Positions 18,435 through 27,330 of a stretch of 64,000 nt of DNA are shown in pieces (position 1 is the first letter of the stretch; every line of letters starts with the position of its first letter). The stretch is from Bacteroidetes bacterium CG2_30_33_31 (lineage in GTDB: Bacteria; Bacteroidota; Bacteroidia; Bacteroidales; UBA1556): the NCBI GenBank assembly GCA_001872625.1, contig MNXP01000050.1, positions 106,419 to 170,418 on the forward strand, read 5' to 3'. Made by a program: the position numbers and the translations under genes. The notes beneath the pieces are model-generated. The model saw only the letters and a program-made list of their open reading frames with translations, was not told where the DNA came from and ran no database searches.

Positions 18435-18588
18435 AGTAATTGTATGACCTTATGTACGAAAAACGCTCATTTATTAAAAAATGAAATCCATAAATTTTTA
18501 AAAGAATTTGCAAATCAGCATTAAATTATATTTTTATAATGAGATGGTTTTTTATATTTTAAAAAATAAAAATTAAAATTTAATTAAA

Positions 18589-18621
18589 ATTGATTTGCAT
18601 ATAAAAAATACTATATATTTG
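18589..18621 (+). promoter_or_regulatory. rho promoter
   Basis: ATTG ending at 18592, 21-nt spacer, TATATTTG at 18614-18621. Expected start near 18624, giving a leader of about 150 nt, much longer than the 16-30 nt leaders of other genes here. Confidence 0.55.
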
Positions 18622-18622
18622 C

Positions 18623-18730
18623 AGCTCATAAATCGAAGTATCAAGCAAATATGCTTGCGGTGGTTTTATCAAATTAATTTTTTCTAATTAATTTTTCTCC
18701 CGGAACGTTTTTATTGAATGGTTATGAGTT
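18623..18730 (+). promoter_or_regulatory. structured 5' leader of rho
   Basis: Paired elements seen by eye: a closing stem AGCTCATAA (18623-18631) with TTATGAGTT (18722-18730, one G-U); hairpin CAAGCA-AATA-TGCTTG (18642-18657); and a second arm built from CGGTGG (18658-18663) with CTCCCG (18697-18702, one mismatch) plus AAATTAATT (18671-18679) with AATTAATTT (18686-18694). Together they form a three-way junction. Its position suggests autogenous control of rho, but no known RNA family was recognised. Confidence 0.45.
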
Positions 18731-18774
18731 ATAAATGTTTATAAGAATATTAAGAATTCCCTAAAGAAATTTAC

Positions 18775-20670
18775 ATGTACAATTTAAGTGAACTTAATGG
18801 CAAGAAGCTGGAAGATTTGAAAGTTATTGCTAAAGAATTAGACCTCAAGAAGGTTGCTAATTTAAAAAAAGATGATTTGGTTATCAGCATATTAGATCAT
18901 CAAGCTGCTAATCCAAGTCCCGAAACATTGATTGAAGAGGAAGAACAAATCAAGAAAAAAAGAAGAAGATTTGTTGTTAAAGAACCTGCCTTCAAGGTTT
19001 CCCCTGATGGAAAGATTACCAAAAGTAGCGATCCAAACGAAGGCAAAACAGATGACAAATCATCAGAAATCGATGTTATAACCGATGAAATAAAGGTTGC
19101 CGAAACAGAAAATTCTCCTGAAGTTAAGAATGAAAAAGAAGGAACCGACTTAAGAATTAAACTTAGATCAGCCCGAAGAGAATTCACTGTATCAACCCCT
19201 GAATCAACAGAAGCAGAAATTGCTCCCGAACGTGAAATAACTGAAGAACCAAAAAAATGGGAGAATACAAGAAGAGATAGCAGAGAGTACCCAAGTAATC
19301 CACCTCGCGAAAAGCGCGATTATTCTGATAATAAACCTCGCGAGTATAGAGATAGACCAGACAACAGACAAGATAATCGACCAGACAATAGACCAAAAAG
19401 AGATTATTCTGAAAGTAACACAAGGGAAAAGCGCGATAATTTTGACTCATCAAGAAAACCTTCTAATTACAGAAATGAGCCAAGAGAAAGGCAAGAGGAT
19501 TTTCCTGTAGAAAAAGTAAACAAAGAAAAGGAATTTAGCTATACTGATGAATATGAAGGAATTACATCAAGTTATGGAGTATTAGAAATTATGCCCGATA
19601 GCTATGGTTTCTTGCGCTCTTCGGATTATAATTACCTTAATTCTCCTGACGATATTTACGTATCACAATCCCAAATAAAACTTTTCGGCCTTAAAACTGG
19701 AGATACAATTAAAGGAACTATAAGACCTCCAAAAGAAGGTGAAAAATATTTTCCACTTATAAAAATTGAAAAAATTAACGGAAAAAGTCCAGAAGAATTA
19801 CGAGACAGAATCCCTTTTGACTTCCTTACCCCATTATTTCCAAACGAAAAATTTAATATCACAGGTCATCCTGATAGTTCCATTTCTACAAGACTTATAG
19901 ATATATTTGCGCCGATAGGTAAAGGACAAAGAGGCTTGATAGTTGCCCAACCAAAAACAGGTAAAACAGTATTACTTAAGGAAATAGCTAATGCAATTGC
20001 TTACAATCATCCAGAAGTTTATTTGATAATACTACTTATAGATGAGCGACCAGAGGAAGTTACAGATATGCAAAGAAATGTTAATGCTGAAGTTATATCT
20101 TCTACTTTTGATGAACCTGCAGATCGCCATGTTAGAATTGCGAACTTGGTTCTGGAAAAAGCTAAGAGAATGACCGAAAGCGGTCACGATGTAGTTATTC
20201 TGTTAGATTCTATCACACGTTTGGCAAGAGCGTATAACACAGTAGCTCCAGCATCTGGAAAGGTTTTATCTGGTGGTGTTGAAGCAAGCGCACTACAAAA
20301 ACCAAAAAGATTCTTCGGTGCAGCAAGAAAAATTGAAAATGGTGGTTCTCTAACTATCATTGCAACAGCACTCACAGATACAGGCTCTAAAATGGACGAT
20401 GTAATCTTTGAAGAATTTAAAGGTACAGGAAACATGGAATTGCAACTTGATAGAAAATTATCTAACAAACGCATCTATCCTGCTATCGATATTTCAGCTT
20501 CAAGTACACGTCGTGATGATTTATTACTCGAAAAAGATGTTCTTCAGAAACTTTGGGTTCTAAGAAATCATCTTTCTGATATGAATTCGGTAGAAGCTTT
20601 AAATTTTGTAAAAGATAAAATGAAATTCACAAAGACTAACGAAGAATTTCTGATTTCAATGAACGGATAA
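18775..20670 (+). CDS. rho: transcription termination factor Rho with long disordered insert
   Basis: 631 aa, far longer than the ~420 aa of E. coli Rho. Residues 1-45 are the SAP-like Rho N domain ([18 protein letters not shown]). Residues about 50-255 form a charged, Arg/Asp/Asn-rich insert with near-repeats [14 protein letters not shown]. The RNA-binding cold-shock-like domain follows ([21 protein letters not shown]), then the hexameric ATPase with Walker [10 protein letters not shown] (about 392), [25 protein letters not shown] and [13 protein letters not shown]. Large inserts are typical of Bacteroidota Rho; in Bacteroides thetaiotaomicron the disordered region has been reported to drive condensate formation. 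Single gene with its own terminator. Confidence 0.95.
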   Translation: MYNLSELNGKKLEDLKVIAKELDLKKVANLKKDDLVISILDHQAANPSPETLIEEEEQIKKKRRRFVVKEPAFKVSPDGKITKSSDPNEGKTDDKSSEIDVITDEIKVAETENSPEVKNEKEGTDLRIKLRSARREFTVSTPESTEAEIAPEREITEEPKKWENTRRDSREYPSNPPREKRDYSDNKPREYRDRPDNRQDNRPDNRPKRDYSESNTREKRDNFDSSRKPSNYRNEPRERQEDFPVEKVNKEKEFSYTDEYEGITSSYGVLEIMPDSYGFLRSSDYNYLNSPDDIYVSQSQIKLFGLKTGDTIKGTIRPPKEGEKYFPLIKIEKINGKSPEELRDRIPFDFLTPLFPNEKFNITGHPDSSISTRLIDIFAPIGKGQRGLIVAQPKTGKTVLLKEIANAIAYNHPEVYLIILLIDERPEEVTDMQRNVNAEVISSTFDEPADRHVRIANLVLEKAKRMTESGHDVVILLDSITRLARAYNTVAPASGKVLSGGVEASALQKPKRFFGAARKIENGGSLTIIATALTDTGSKMDDVIFEEFKGTGNMELQLDRKLSNKRIYPAIDISASSTRRDDLLLEKDVLQKLWVLRNHLSDMNSVEALNFVKDKMKFTKTNEEFLISMNG

Positions 20671-20690
20671 AATTTATCTGATTCATTCAG

Positions 20691-20756
20691 AATGCCTCAT
20701 TATTTGATATTTTTCCATCTTCAAAAGAAATTTACAAATCAATGAGGCATTTTTAT
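20691..20756 (+). terminator. terminator after rho
   Basis: AATGCCTCATT and AATGAGGCATT flank a 39-nt loop, followed by TTTATTTG. The loop is long but the stem is perfect. Confidence 0.55.
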
Positions 20757-20839
20757 TTGCATATTTTTCTTATAATACATATCAAATCATAAGCAATAAG
20801 ATTTTTTCTATATTCGCATAAATTTTAATAGTAGTAGAA

Positions 20840-21634
20840 TTGCTAATCAAAGATCTCTTAAGTAAAGGTAAAGAATTAAGGCTAAAAGCTTTAGAGATGT
20901 ATTTCAATGCTCACGCTGGTCATATTGGATCTACTTTGAGCTGTATTGACATTGTTGCATCAGTATTACTTTTGAGCAAAAATGAAGAAGATGAGTTTAT
21001 TTTATCAAAAGGACATGCTGCTGTTGCTTTATATGTAACCTTAAATAAAATTGGTAAAATTAGCGATGAAGAATTAGGAACTTATTATAAAAATGGTACA
21101 AAATTGCCAGCTCATCCTGCACCAAACTCAATTAATGGAGTAAGCTTCGCCACTGGCTCTCTGGGTCATGGGCTTCCTTTATCGGTTGGAATTGCAAAAT
21201 CTAAGAAACTTAAAAAAGATAAATCTACTGTTTTTGTACTTCTTTCTGATGGTGAAACAAATGAAGGCACAACATGGGAAGCATCACATTTTGCCAACAA
21301 ACATAAACTTGATAATCTGATAGTTATAATAGATAAAAATAAAATTCAGGGAATAGATTTCTCAGAAAATGTCATAGGCGAAAGTGCAAGTTTTAAAAAA
21401 CTTAGCGATTTGGGGTTTGAAGTAATTGAAATTAATGGACATAATGTAGTTCAAATAATAAACACTATTGAAGAAATAAGAACTCATTATAATGGTCGTC
21501 CAAAAATGATTATCGCCAATACCATCAAGGGCAAAGGAGTTTCATTTATGGAAAATACCGTCGATTGGCATTATTGGCCAATGAGTGAAGAACAATATAA
21601 TCAAGCAATTAATGAAATTTCAAATGCGTTTTAA
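20840..21634 (+). CDS. transketolase N-terminal half (TPP-binding subunit), first gene of the glycan operon
   Basis: 264 aa, equal to the N-terminal section of split transketolases. It carries the thiamine-diphosphate PP-domain motif (LSDGETNEGTTWEASHFANKHKLDNLIVIIDKN), ILSKGHAAVALY and GSLGHGLPLSVGIA. The Pyr domain and C-terminal half that normally complete the active site are absent from the cluster and window. The start is TTG at 20840; the next ATG would cut into the conserved first helix. Its TAA overlaps the next ATG (TAATG). In polysaccharide loci such halves occur in pairs and are thought to build unusual sugars; here the partner is missing or encoded elsewhere. Confidence 0.85.
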   Translation: MLIKDLLSKGKELRLKALEMYFNAHAGHIGSTLSCIDIVASVLLLSKNEEDEFILSKGHAAVALYVTLNKIGKISDEELGTYYKNGTKLPAHPAPNSINGVSFATGSLGHGLPLSVGIAKSKKLKKDKSTVFVLLSDGETNEGTTWEASHFANKHKLDNLIVIIDKNKIQGIDFSENVIGESASFKKLSDLGFEVIEINGHNVVQIINTIEEIRTHYNGRPKMIIANTIKGKGVSFMENTVDWHYWPMSEEQYNQAINEISNAF

Positions 21635-22647
21635 TGAATTCAAATAATAAAATAGATTCTAATTTGGAGTCAATGGTTAAAGCATTGCCAGGCCCGATTG
21701 CAATATTTGGTGCTGGTGGTTTTATCGGAATTAATTTGCTTAACCTATTGTTAAAATTCAGAAATGATGTTTATGGAATATCGCAAGATCATTTAAATAA
21801 TTGGAGATTCATTGCAAATAAAATTCAGCAAATCAACATTTTAACTGTCGATATTCTTCAACAGAATCAGATATTAAATTTCATTAATGAAATAAAGCCA
21901 CAAACAATTTTCAATCTTGCTGCTTATGGAGCATATTCAAAGCAAAACGAATATGATAAAATTTATCAGACAAATTTTGTAGCATCAATTGACTTAATTG
22001 AGGTTGCAAAAAAACAAGGATTTAAAGCGTTTGTACAAGCAGGAAGCAGTTCAGAATATGGAATTAATTCACAGCAACCCTCTGAGAATGATACACTTTT
22101 ACCTAACAGTCATTATGCTGTTAGCAAGGCTGCACTCTATCAAGCAATAAAATATTATGGCAAAATTGAAAAATTGCCAATCACAAATTTAAGGTTATAT
22201 TCAGTTTATGGTCCATGGGAAGAGCCCGACAGATTGCTACCCGTAGTAATTTCTAAAGCTCGTAAAGGAGAATTTCCCGCCTTGGTCAATCCTCAAGTTT
22301 CACGCGATTTTATTTATATTGATGATGTGTTAAAAGCTTTTATAATGGCGGCTCTAAAGATTAATTCCTTAAGTGGCGAAGCCTTAAACATTGGCAGTGG
22401 TAAAAAAACAACAATTTTAGTTTTAGCAAATACGATAAAAGAGATTTATAAAATAAAATCGAATCCCAATTTTGGCATAATGCCTAACAGAAAGTGGGAC
22501 TTAACAGATTGGTATTCAAATCCATCAAAAGCTGAAAATCTATTAAACTGGCATGCTGAAATACCTTTGAAAGATGGAATTCAAAAAGTAGGAAAATGGC
22601 AAGAAAATATTGATTTTGATAATGCTTATTGGAATTATGCAAAATAA
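21634..22647 (+). CDS. NAD-dependent epimerase/dehydratase (extended SDR) of sugar nucleotides
   Basis: 337 aa. Rossmann glycine motif IFGAGGFIGINL at about residue 25, catalytic Ser in QAGSSSEYG and YxxxK in HYAVSKAALY, RLYSVYGPWEEPDRLLPV in the substrate region and VSRDFIYIDDVLKAF as in GDP/dTDP/CDP-sugar epimerases and dehydratases. Probably modifies a nucleotide-activated sugar; the reaction cannot be fixed. An N-terminal extension of about 20 residues precedes the fold. It is coupled to the transketolase half upstream and the GT2 downstream by 1-nt TAATG overlaps. Confidence 0.85.
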   Translation: MNSNNKIDSNLESMVKALPGPIAIFGAGGFIGINLLNLLLKFRNDVYGISQDHLNNWRFIANKIQQINILTVDILQQNQILNFINEIKPQTIFNLAAYGAYSKQNEYDKIYQTNFVASIDLIEVAKKQGFKAFVQAGSSSEYGINSQQPSENDTLLPNSHYAVSKAALYQAIKYYGKIEKLPITNLRLYSVYGPWEEPDRLLPVVISKARKGEFPALVNPQVSRDFIYIDDVLKAFIMAALKINSLSGEALNIGSGKKTTILVLANTIKEIYKIKSNPNFGIMPNRKWDLTDWYSNPSKAENLLNWHAEIPLKDGIQKVGKWQENIDFDNAYWNYAK

Positions 22648-23333
22648 TGATTGACGTTTCTATAATATTGCCCATATATAATCAACAATCGCACATAGAA
22701 ATTATTTGCGAAAACTATATACAGCGTTTGGTAGAAGAGAATATTAATTATGAAATTTTATTTATAGTAAATGGAAGTCATGATGAAAGTTTTGAAAAAT
22801 GTCAAAATATGCAACAAAAATATGAGGGCATAAAAGCATTTAATATTTCAGAATCTGGCTGGGGAAGATCCGTAAAATATGGAATTGATAAAGCTGAAGG
22901 TAAACTGATCTGCTATACTAATTCAGCCAGAACAAATATTAAAGATATAATAACCTGCATAAAATACTCAAATATAGACTTCAAAACCGTTGTGAAAAGC
23001 AATCGAATAATACGCGAAAATTTTCTTCGCCGCTTGGGCTCAGTTATATATAACTTCGAAAACAGATATTTTTTTAATACTGCTATTTGGGATGTTAATG
23101 CAACACCTAAGGTTTTTCCAAAAGATATTATAAAATCATTTAATATATTAAGTTTCAATGATTTAATTGATGCCGAATTGATGGCAAGATGCCGAAAACT
23201 AAACATAACTACTATTGAAGTTCCAATTTATATGACAGAAAGAATTTCAGGAAAAAGCACAACAAATATTATGTCAGCCCTGAAAATGTATACTGGTTTG
23301 ATTAGCCTAAAAAGAAAACTCGACCATGAATAA
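22647..23333 (+). CDS. family 2-like glycosyltransferase without a recognisable DxD motif
   Basis: 228 aa from the ATG at 22647; the track start (22629, TTG) lies inside the preceding gene. It begins with the GT-A pattern VSIILPIYNQQSHI and has ILFIVNGSHDESFEKC and GWGRSVKYGIDKAEGKLICY, like dolichyl-phosphate-mannose synthase-type GT2 enzymes. Where these carry the metal-binding DxD, this protein reads YTNSARTN, with no acidic residue. Downstream DVNATPKVFPKDII and FNDLIDAELMARC look conserved and purposeful. No C-terminal membrane anchors. It overlaps the next gene by 8 nt. A transferase with altered metal use is likely; loss of activity is the alternative. Confidence 0.75.
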   Translation: MIDVSIILPIYNQQSHIEIICENYIQRLVEENINYEILFIVNGSHDESFEKCQNMQQKYEGIKAFNISESGWGRSVKYGIDKAEGKLICYTNSARTNIKDIITCIKYSNIDFKTVVKSNRIIRENFLRRLGSVIYNFENRYFFNTAIWDVNATPKVFPKDIIKSFNILSFNDLIDAELMARCRKLNITTIEVPIYMTERISGKSTTNIMSALKMYTGLISLKRKLDHE

Positions 23334-24492
23334 AACTGAATTATTTGAATATCAAAATTTGCTGTTTAGAAATCCTCAGGATATAGCTGGAGTTGATATT
23401 CACAACAATTCTGTATTATCAAAATCGCTAAAGTATAATTGCGATGATGGCTTTATGAAATTACTCAACTCATTAAATATCACACTTTTAATAAGTCGAG
23501 AATACGAACATCTTTTACTTGGTATAAGTTCTGACGGTGAAAATTTAAAACAAACATATTATCCATTGGCACATCCATCAGGAATAGCAGTTGATAATAA
23601 TAATAATACTATTTATGTAGCCTCGACACGTAATCCAAACAAAATTGTTGAATTCAAAGTAGTTTCCGAATATTCTCAAAGAATAGAAGATAAAGCCCAC
23701 GATTTGACAACCAATATTTTTATGCCATCGAGGGAGAAATATTTTCCAGGTTCATACTATTTCCACGACTTAGCTTTTATTGGAGCTAAACTTTTTGGAA
23801 ATTCTGTAGGTCAAAATGCAGTAATTGAAATAGATATGAATTCATTTCTTACAGATGAAATTATTTGGCAGCCTAATGTTTGTACAACAGATGCAAGAAA
23901 AATTACCGAAGGAAACTACCTTCAACTAAATTCTATTGCTGCTGGAACTTCACTTCAAAATTCGTATTTTTCTGCCTCCACATTTATTGTCGGAAAAAGT
24001 CGACCAGGTCAAAAAAACTTCAAAGTTGATAATAAAGGAGTTATTTTTTCTGGCGATGGAAATATTTTTGCAAGTGGGCTCACCAGACCACATTCTGCGC
24101 GAATTCATAAAGATAAAATATGGATAAATAATAGTGGATATGGAAGTTTTGGCTACATTAAAAATGGCAAATATATTAGCTTCGCCACATTACCTGGCTG
24201 GACTCGAGGAATGCATTTTGTTAATAATGTAGTCTTCATAGGAGTTAGTCGAGTTTTGCCAAGATTCGAAAATTATGCCCCAGGATTAAAAGACATTAAC
24301 TCAATATCAGCAATTTTTGCTTTTGATACTATTAAAGGAAATATTTTGGGGAAAATTGAGTTTCCTTTTGGAAATCAAATTTTTTCAATTGAATCTATCA
24401 ACAAAAATATTTCACAAGGATTTGTTTATCAAGATTTAAAGAACAAAACCAAAAAAATTAAATCACATTTTTACAAATATAAATTCAAATAA
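23326..24492 (+). CDS. TIGR03032/DUF4915 family protein (beta-propeller-like)
   Basis: 388 aa. Recognised from the family's dense motifs: ITLLISREYEHLLLGI, HPSGIAVD, IYVASTRNPNKIVEF, PGSYYFHDLAFIGAKL, NYLQLNSIAAGTS, GLTRPHSARIH, NNSGYGSFGY, LPGWTRGMHF and FGNQIFSIE. The family has no established biochemical role and is often found next to sulfotransferases and glycosyltransferases, as here. No signal peptide, so cytoplasmic. It abuts the sulfotransferase with zero spacing (TAA then ATG). Confidence 0.85.
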   Translation: MNKTELFEYQNLLFRNPQDIAGVDIHNNSVLSKSLKYNCDDGFMKLLNSLNITLLISREYEHLLLGISSDGENLKQTYYPLAHPSGIAVDNNNNTIYVASTRNPNKIVEFKVVSEYSQRIEDKAHDLTTNIFMPSREKYFPGSYYFHDLAFIGAKLFGNSVGQNAVIEIDMNSFLTDEIIWQPNVCTTDARKITEGNYLQLNSIAAGTSLQNSYFSASTFIVGKSRPGQKNFKVDNKGVIFSGDGNIFASGLTRPHSARIHKDKIWINNSGYGSFGYIKNGKYISFATLPGWTRGMHFVNNVVFIGVSRVLPRFENYAPGLKDINSISAIFAFDTIKGNILGKIEFPFGNQIFSIESINKNISQGFVYQDLKNKTKKIKSHFYKYKFK

Positions 24493-25434
24493 ATGTCAGC
24501 GAATAAATTTAAATTGCTTATGCTTTCGGCTATGTACGAAAATGGTGGAAATACCACACACCGCTATCTCGATGGTCATCCAGAAATGTTTGTCTATCCT
24601 TTTGAATCGCAGATAGGAACAAAATATGTGCAAGATAAATTCACTTCCATGTTTCCTGTAAAATATCGTTGGCCCTATTTTCCTGAACATCTGTCGATAG
24701 AAGAAATATATTATTCCATAATTGATGAAGAAGCAAAAATTAGAGCAAGAACTCCTTTTGTCAGCAAGTTTCGAAATGCCGAATTTGATATGGATGATGA
24801 AGAAAGAAAAAGTATTTTTACAAAAATTGTTGAGAAAACAGGAAACAAAACAAGAGCTACAATTATGGAAGGCTTCTTTAGAGCAACTTTTAATGCTTGG
24901 AAAAATTATCAACACACTGGAAATGAAAAAGTTTGGGTGGGTTATAGTCCCATAATTGGAGTGGATGGTGAAGCAATAATAAATGAGTTAAATGGAAATG
25001 GATATATATTACATATAATGAGAAATCCATTTAGCTGCTATGCTGAAACGAAAAAAAGACCAGTTCCTTTAAGCCTCGATCATTATATTAACGCTTGGGT
25101 AAATAATCAATATTATGCTCGATTTTTATCAATGAAATATCCCAATAATTTTTTCTTTATTAAATATGAAGATATTATTGTTGATTCAAAAAAAACCCTT
25201 GGTTCAGTGCTCGAGAAAATTGGTATACAATCCAATGATTCTTTGTTAAGTCCAAGTTGGAATGGCAAAGCGCTTAAAGAAGTTTATCCATGGGGAACAG
25301 TAAGAATTCCAACTCCCGAAGTTAATATTAATACAGCTAAAGAGCTGACTAAAAACGAAATAAGCGAAATATTTATGAGGGCAGAAATGTTTTTAAAAGA
25401 ATTTGATTATTTAAATATATATAAACAGCTATAA
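24493..25434 (+). CDS. PAPS-dependent sulfotransferase
   Basis: 313 aa. The N-terminal stretch MLSAMYENGGNTTHRYLDGHPEMFVYPFESQ fits the phosphosulfate-binding loop region of bacterial sulfotransferases, and HIMRNPFSCYAETKKRP fits the 3'-phosphate-binding motif (Arg-x-Pro-x-Ser/Cys). YEDIIVDSKKTLGSVLEKIG is the usual helix after it. It should transfer sulfate from PAPS to a hydroxyl or amine, most plausibly on the glycan or glycolipid made by the upstream genes. Last gene of the operon, followed by a terminator. No PAPS synthesis genes are in the window. Confidence 0.8.
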   Translation: MSANKFKLLMLSAMYENGGNTTHRYLDGHPEMFVYPFESQIGTKYVQDKFTSMFPVKYRWPYFPEHLSIEEIYYSIIDEEAKIRARTPFVSKFRNAEFDMDDEERKSIFTKIVEKTGNKTRATIMEGFFRATFNAWKNYQHTGNEKVWVGYSPIIGVDGEAIINELNGNGYILHIMRNPFSCYAETKKRPVPLSLDHYINAWVNNQYYARFLSMKYPNNFFFIKYEDIIVDSKKTLGSVLEKIGIQSNDSLLSPSWNGKALKEVYPWGTVRIPTPEVNINTAKELTKNEISEIFMRAEMFLKEFDYLNIYKQL

Positions 25435-25436
25435 TT

Positions 25437-25474
25437 AAAAGCCTTGGTATTAAAAATATCAAGGCTTTTTTTTG
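25437..25474. terminator. bidirectional terminator between the glycan operon and the barrel genes
   Basis: AAAAGCCTTGGTAT and ATATCAAGGCTTTT (one G-T) around a short loop, flanked by A-rich and T-rich runs, so it fits both convergent units. Confidence 0.8.
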
Positions 25475-26341
25475 TTATTTTCTACGATATTTGAATCGCC
25501 TTTTACCACCTTTAAATATTTGTTTACTCTTTCTGCTATATTTTCTTGTATTGATTGAAGTGTAACTTCTTATGTTATAACTTGGGGAATGCCTTTTGAA
25601 AGATGAAAATCTTGATGGTGAAAAATAATAATCCATGCCTAAAGTTATGGCACCAAAACCATCCCAAAAAGCTATATTACTGACAGTTGCATCTAATTTA
25701 TCGGTATTGATAGGGTGAAGCGCTATTTCGCCATAGAAACCGAAATTCGGATTAATTACTACTTTAAGACCTAAACCAATAGGCATAACTGTTTCCGACA
25801 TAGGCACATATTTGCCACCCGCAACTTTGGGTTTTCCAAATCCATTAGTTCCAATAAGTTTTTCAGAAGTTGCATCGTACTTCCATGTACGAGATTCGGT
25901 CATTCCTAAACCAACAAATCCATAGAAAACTACTGGGCGGTAGCGATCAATGCCCCAAAATATATTTGTAAAATTCATTGTTGCTACCAATGAGTATTCG
26001 AAAAGTTTAGCATCGAAATATTGATTTATAGAACCTTTAGAGCCTTTTAATTTGGTGTATAAAAGATTTCCTCTTACGCCAAAATATGGGCCTATGGATT
26101 TTTCGAGATTAAAACCAATTCCCGATTTCCTATCTTCATAAAAATACTTACTAAATGGTGTGTAATAAACAATGCTATTTGCTCTTTCGGTAAAATCACC
26201 GTGAAATAAAGAAGAATTATAACCTAAACTTGCAGACCAATTAAAATTACCTAAAAACCATTGAGCATATAGTTTTGTATTAGAAATTAAAACTAAAAGT
26301 ATTACTAAAGTAAAATTATAAATGTATTTATATTGCTTCAT
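25475..26341 (-). CDS. outer-membrane beta-barrel protein with basic C-terminal tail (paralogue 2)
   Basis: 288 aa. Signal peptide (residues 1-26, ending KLYAQ), then alternating strand patterns (ASLGYNSSLFHGDF, YFGVRGNLLYTKL, GFGAITLGMDYYFSP) of a small porin-like barrel. After the last strand comes a basic tail of about 45 residues ending KGGKRRFKYRRK, unusual because barrels normally end in an aromatic residue. Close paralogue of the next gene (shared SRTWKY, GTNGFG, GGKYVPM-ETV, NTDKLDATVSN). Second in the pair's operon, 39 nt after its paralogue. Confidence 0.75.
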   Translation of the reverse strand: MKQYKYIYNFTLVILLVLISNTKLYAQWFLGNFNWSASLGYNSSLFHGDFTERANSIVYYTPFSKYFYEDRKSGIGFNLEKSIGPYFGVRGNLLYTKLKGSKGSINQYFDAKLFEYSLVATMNFTNIFWGIDRYRPVVFYGFVGLGMTESRTWKYDATSEKLIGTNGFGKPKVAGGKYVPMSETVMPIGLGLKVVINPNFGFYGEIALHPINTDKLDATVSNIAFWDGFGAITLGMDYYFSPSRFSSFKRHSPSYNIRSYTSINTRKYSRKSKQIFKGGKRRFKYRRK

Positions 26342-26380
26342 TTCAAAATAGTAAAATGATTAATCATTAAGCTGGAAAAC

Positions 26381-27259
26381 TTATCTACGCCGTCTTTTTG
26401 TCTTATGTCTATGCTTGCTGGCTTTATTATATGCTTTAGTTTTCATGACAACATGCTTTCTTTTATTAAATTCTTTGATAGCAGGATCTGTGCTTTTGCC
26501 ATTATATCTTGGATTTCTATTAATAATTTGCCAATGATCTGGCAAGGTAAAATTATAATCAACTCCCACTGAGATTAAACCGTAGCCTTCCATTTTTGCA
26601 GCATTTGATATTGTAGCATCAAGTTTATCAGTTCTTATTGGGTGAAGCGACACTTCAGCATTGAGTGCAAATTGCTTAGAAATATTATATCGAAATCCTA
26701 AACCTAATGGCACCACAGTTTCTGTCATAGGAACATACTTTCCGCCCTCCTTTTTTGGAACTCCAAAACCATTGGTGCCAATGATTTTACCAGTATTCAT
26801 ACTATATTTCCAAGTCCTTGATTCAGTAAAACCTATGCCAACATATCCATAAATCGACCAATCTCGATATCGGTCATACCCAATAAATAAGTTAGTAAAA
26901 TCAACAGTTCCATTTAAACTATATTCAAAAAGATGTGCATTAAAATATGCTTTTTCAGACTCTTTAGTGCTTTTTATATTGCCATAAGATATGAATCCCT
27001 TTACCCCAAAATATATGTTTATTTTTTTTTCAAGAGTATAGCTTAACATCGCTTGTCGATCCTGATAGAAGAATTTGCTAAAAGGAGTATTGCTAAAAAA
27101 CCTATTTGATTTGTCTGTAAAATCACCATAAAAAGTTGTAGCTCCGATATTTATACTCGTCAACCACTCTTCAGAAAGGAAAAATGTCCTCTGAGAATTG
27201 GAGGTTAAAAATATCATTACCGACAAAAATGTTAAAATTAAAAATCTTTTCATTTGCAT
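26381..27259 (-). CDS. outer-membrane beta-barrel protein with basic C-terminal tail (paralogue 1)
   Basis: 292 aa. Signal peptide near residues 3-22 (ATG at 27253 is an equally good start). The barrel part carries INIGATTFYGDFTDKSNRFF, YFGVKGFISYGNIKS, ESRTWKYSMNTGKIIGTNGFG and RTDKLDATISNAA, each matched in the paralogue downstream. The C-terminus after YNFTLPDHW is a soluble basic tail ending KHRHKTKRRRR. Tandem duplication is clear from parallel motifs. Function unknown; the tail might bind anionic polysaccharide or LPS (inference). Confidence 0.75.
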   Translation of the reverse strand: MQMKRFLILTFLSVMIFLTSNSQRTFFLSEEWLTSINIGATTFYGDFTDKSNRFFSNTPFSKFFYQDRQAMLSYTLEKKINIYFGVKGFISYGNIKSTKESEKAYFNAHLFEYSLNGTVDFTNLFIGYDRYRDWSIYGYVGIGFTESRTWKYSMNTGKIIGTNGFGVPKKEGGKYVPMTETVVPLGLGFRYNISKQFALNAEVSLHPIRTDKLDATISNAAKMEGYGLISVGVDYNFTLPDHWQIINRNPRYNGKSTDPAIKEFNKRKHVVMKTKAYNKASKHRHKTKRRRR

Positions 27260-27322
27260 TAAAACGGAAATTTATAATTGTGATTAAACAGTAATTAGCA
27301 ACATTTTGTTACAACACTTCTG

Positions 27323-27330
27323 CAAAAATA
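27323..27330 (-). promoter_or_regulatory. -7 element (TATTTTTG) for the tandem barrel genes
   Basis: Minus-strand TATTTTTG; expected start near 27320, leader about 60 nt. The 297-nt divergent region also holds poly-A tracts (eleven or more A near 27390) and the perR promoter. Confidence 0.4.
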
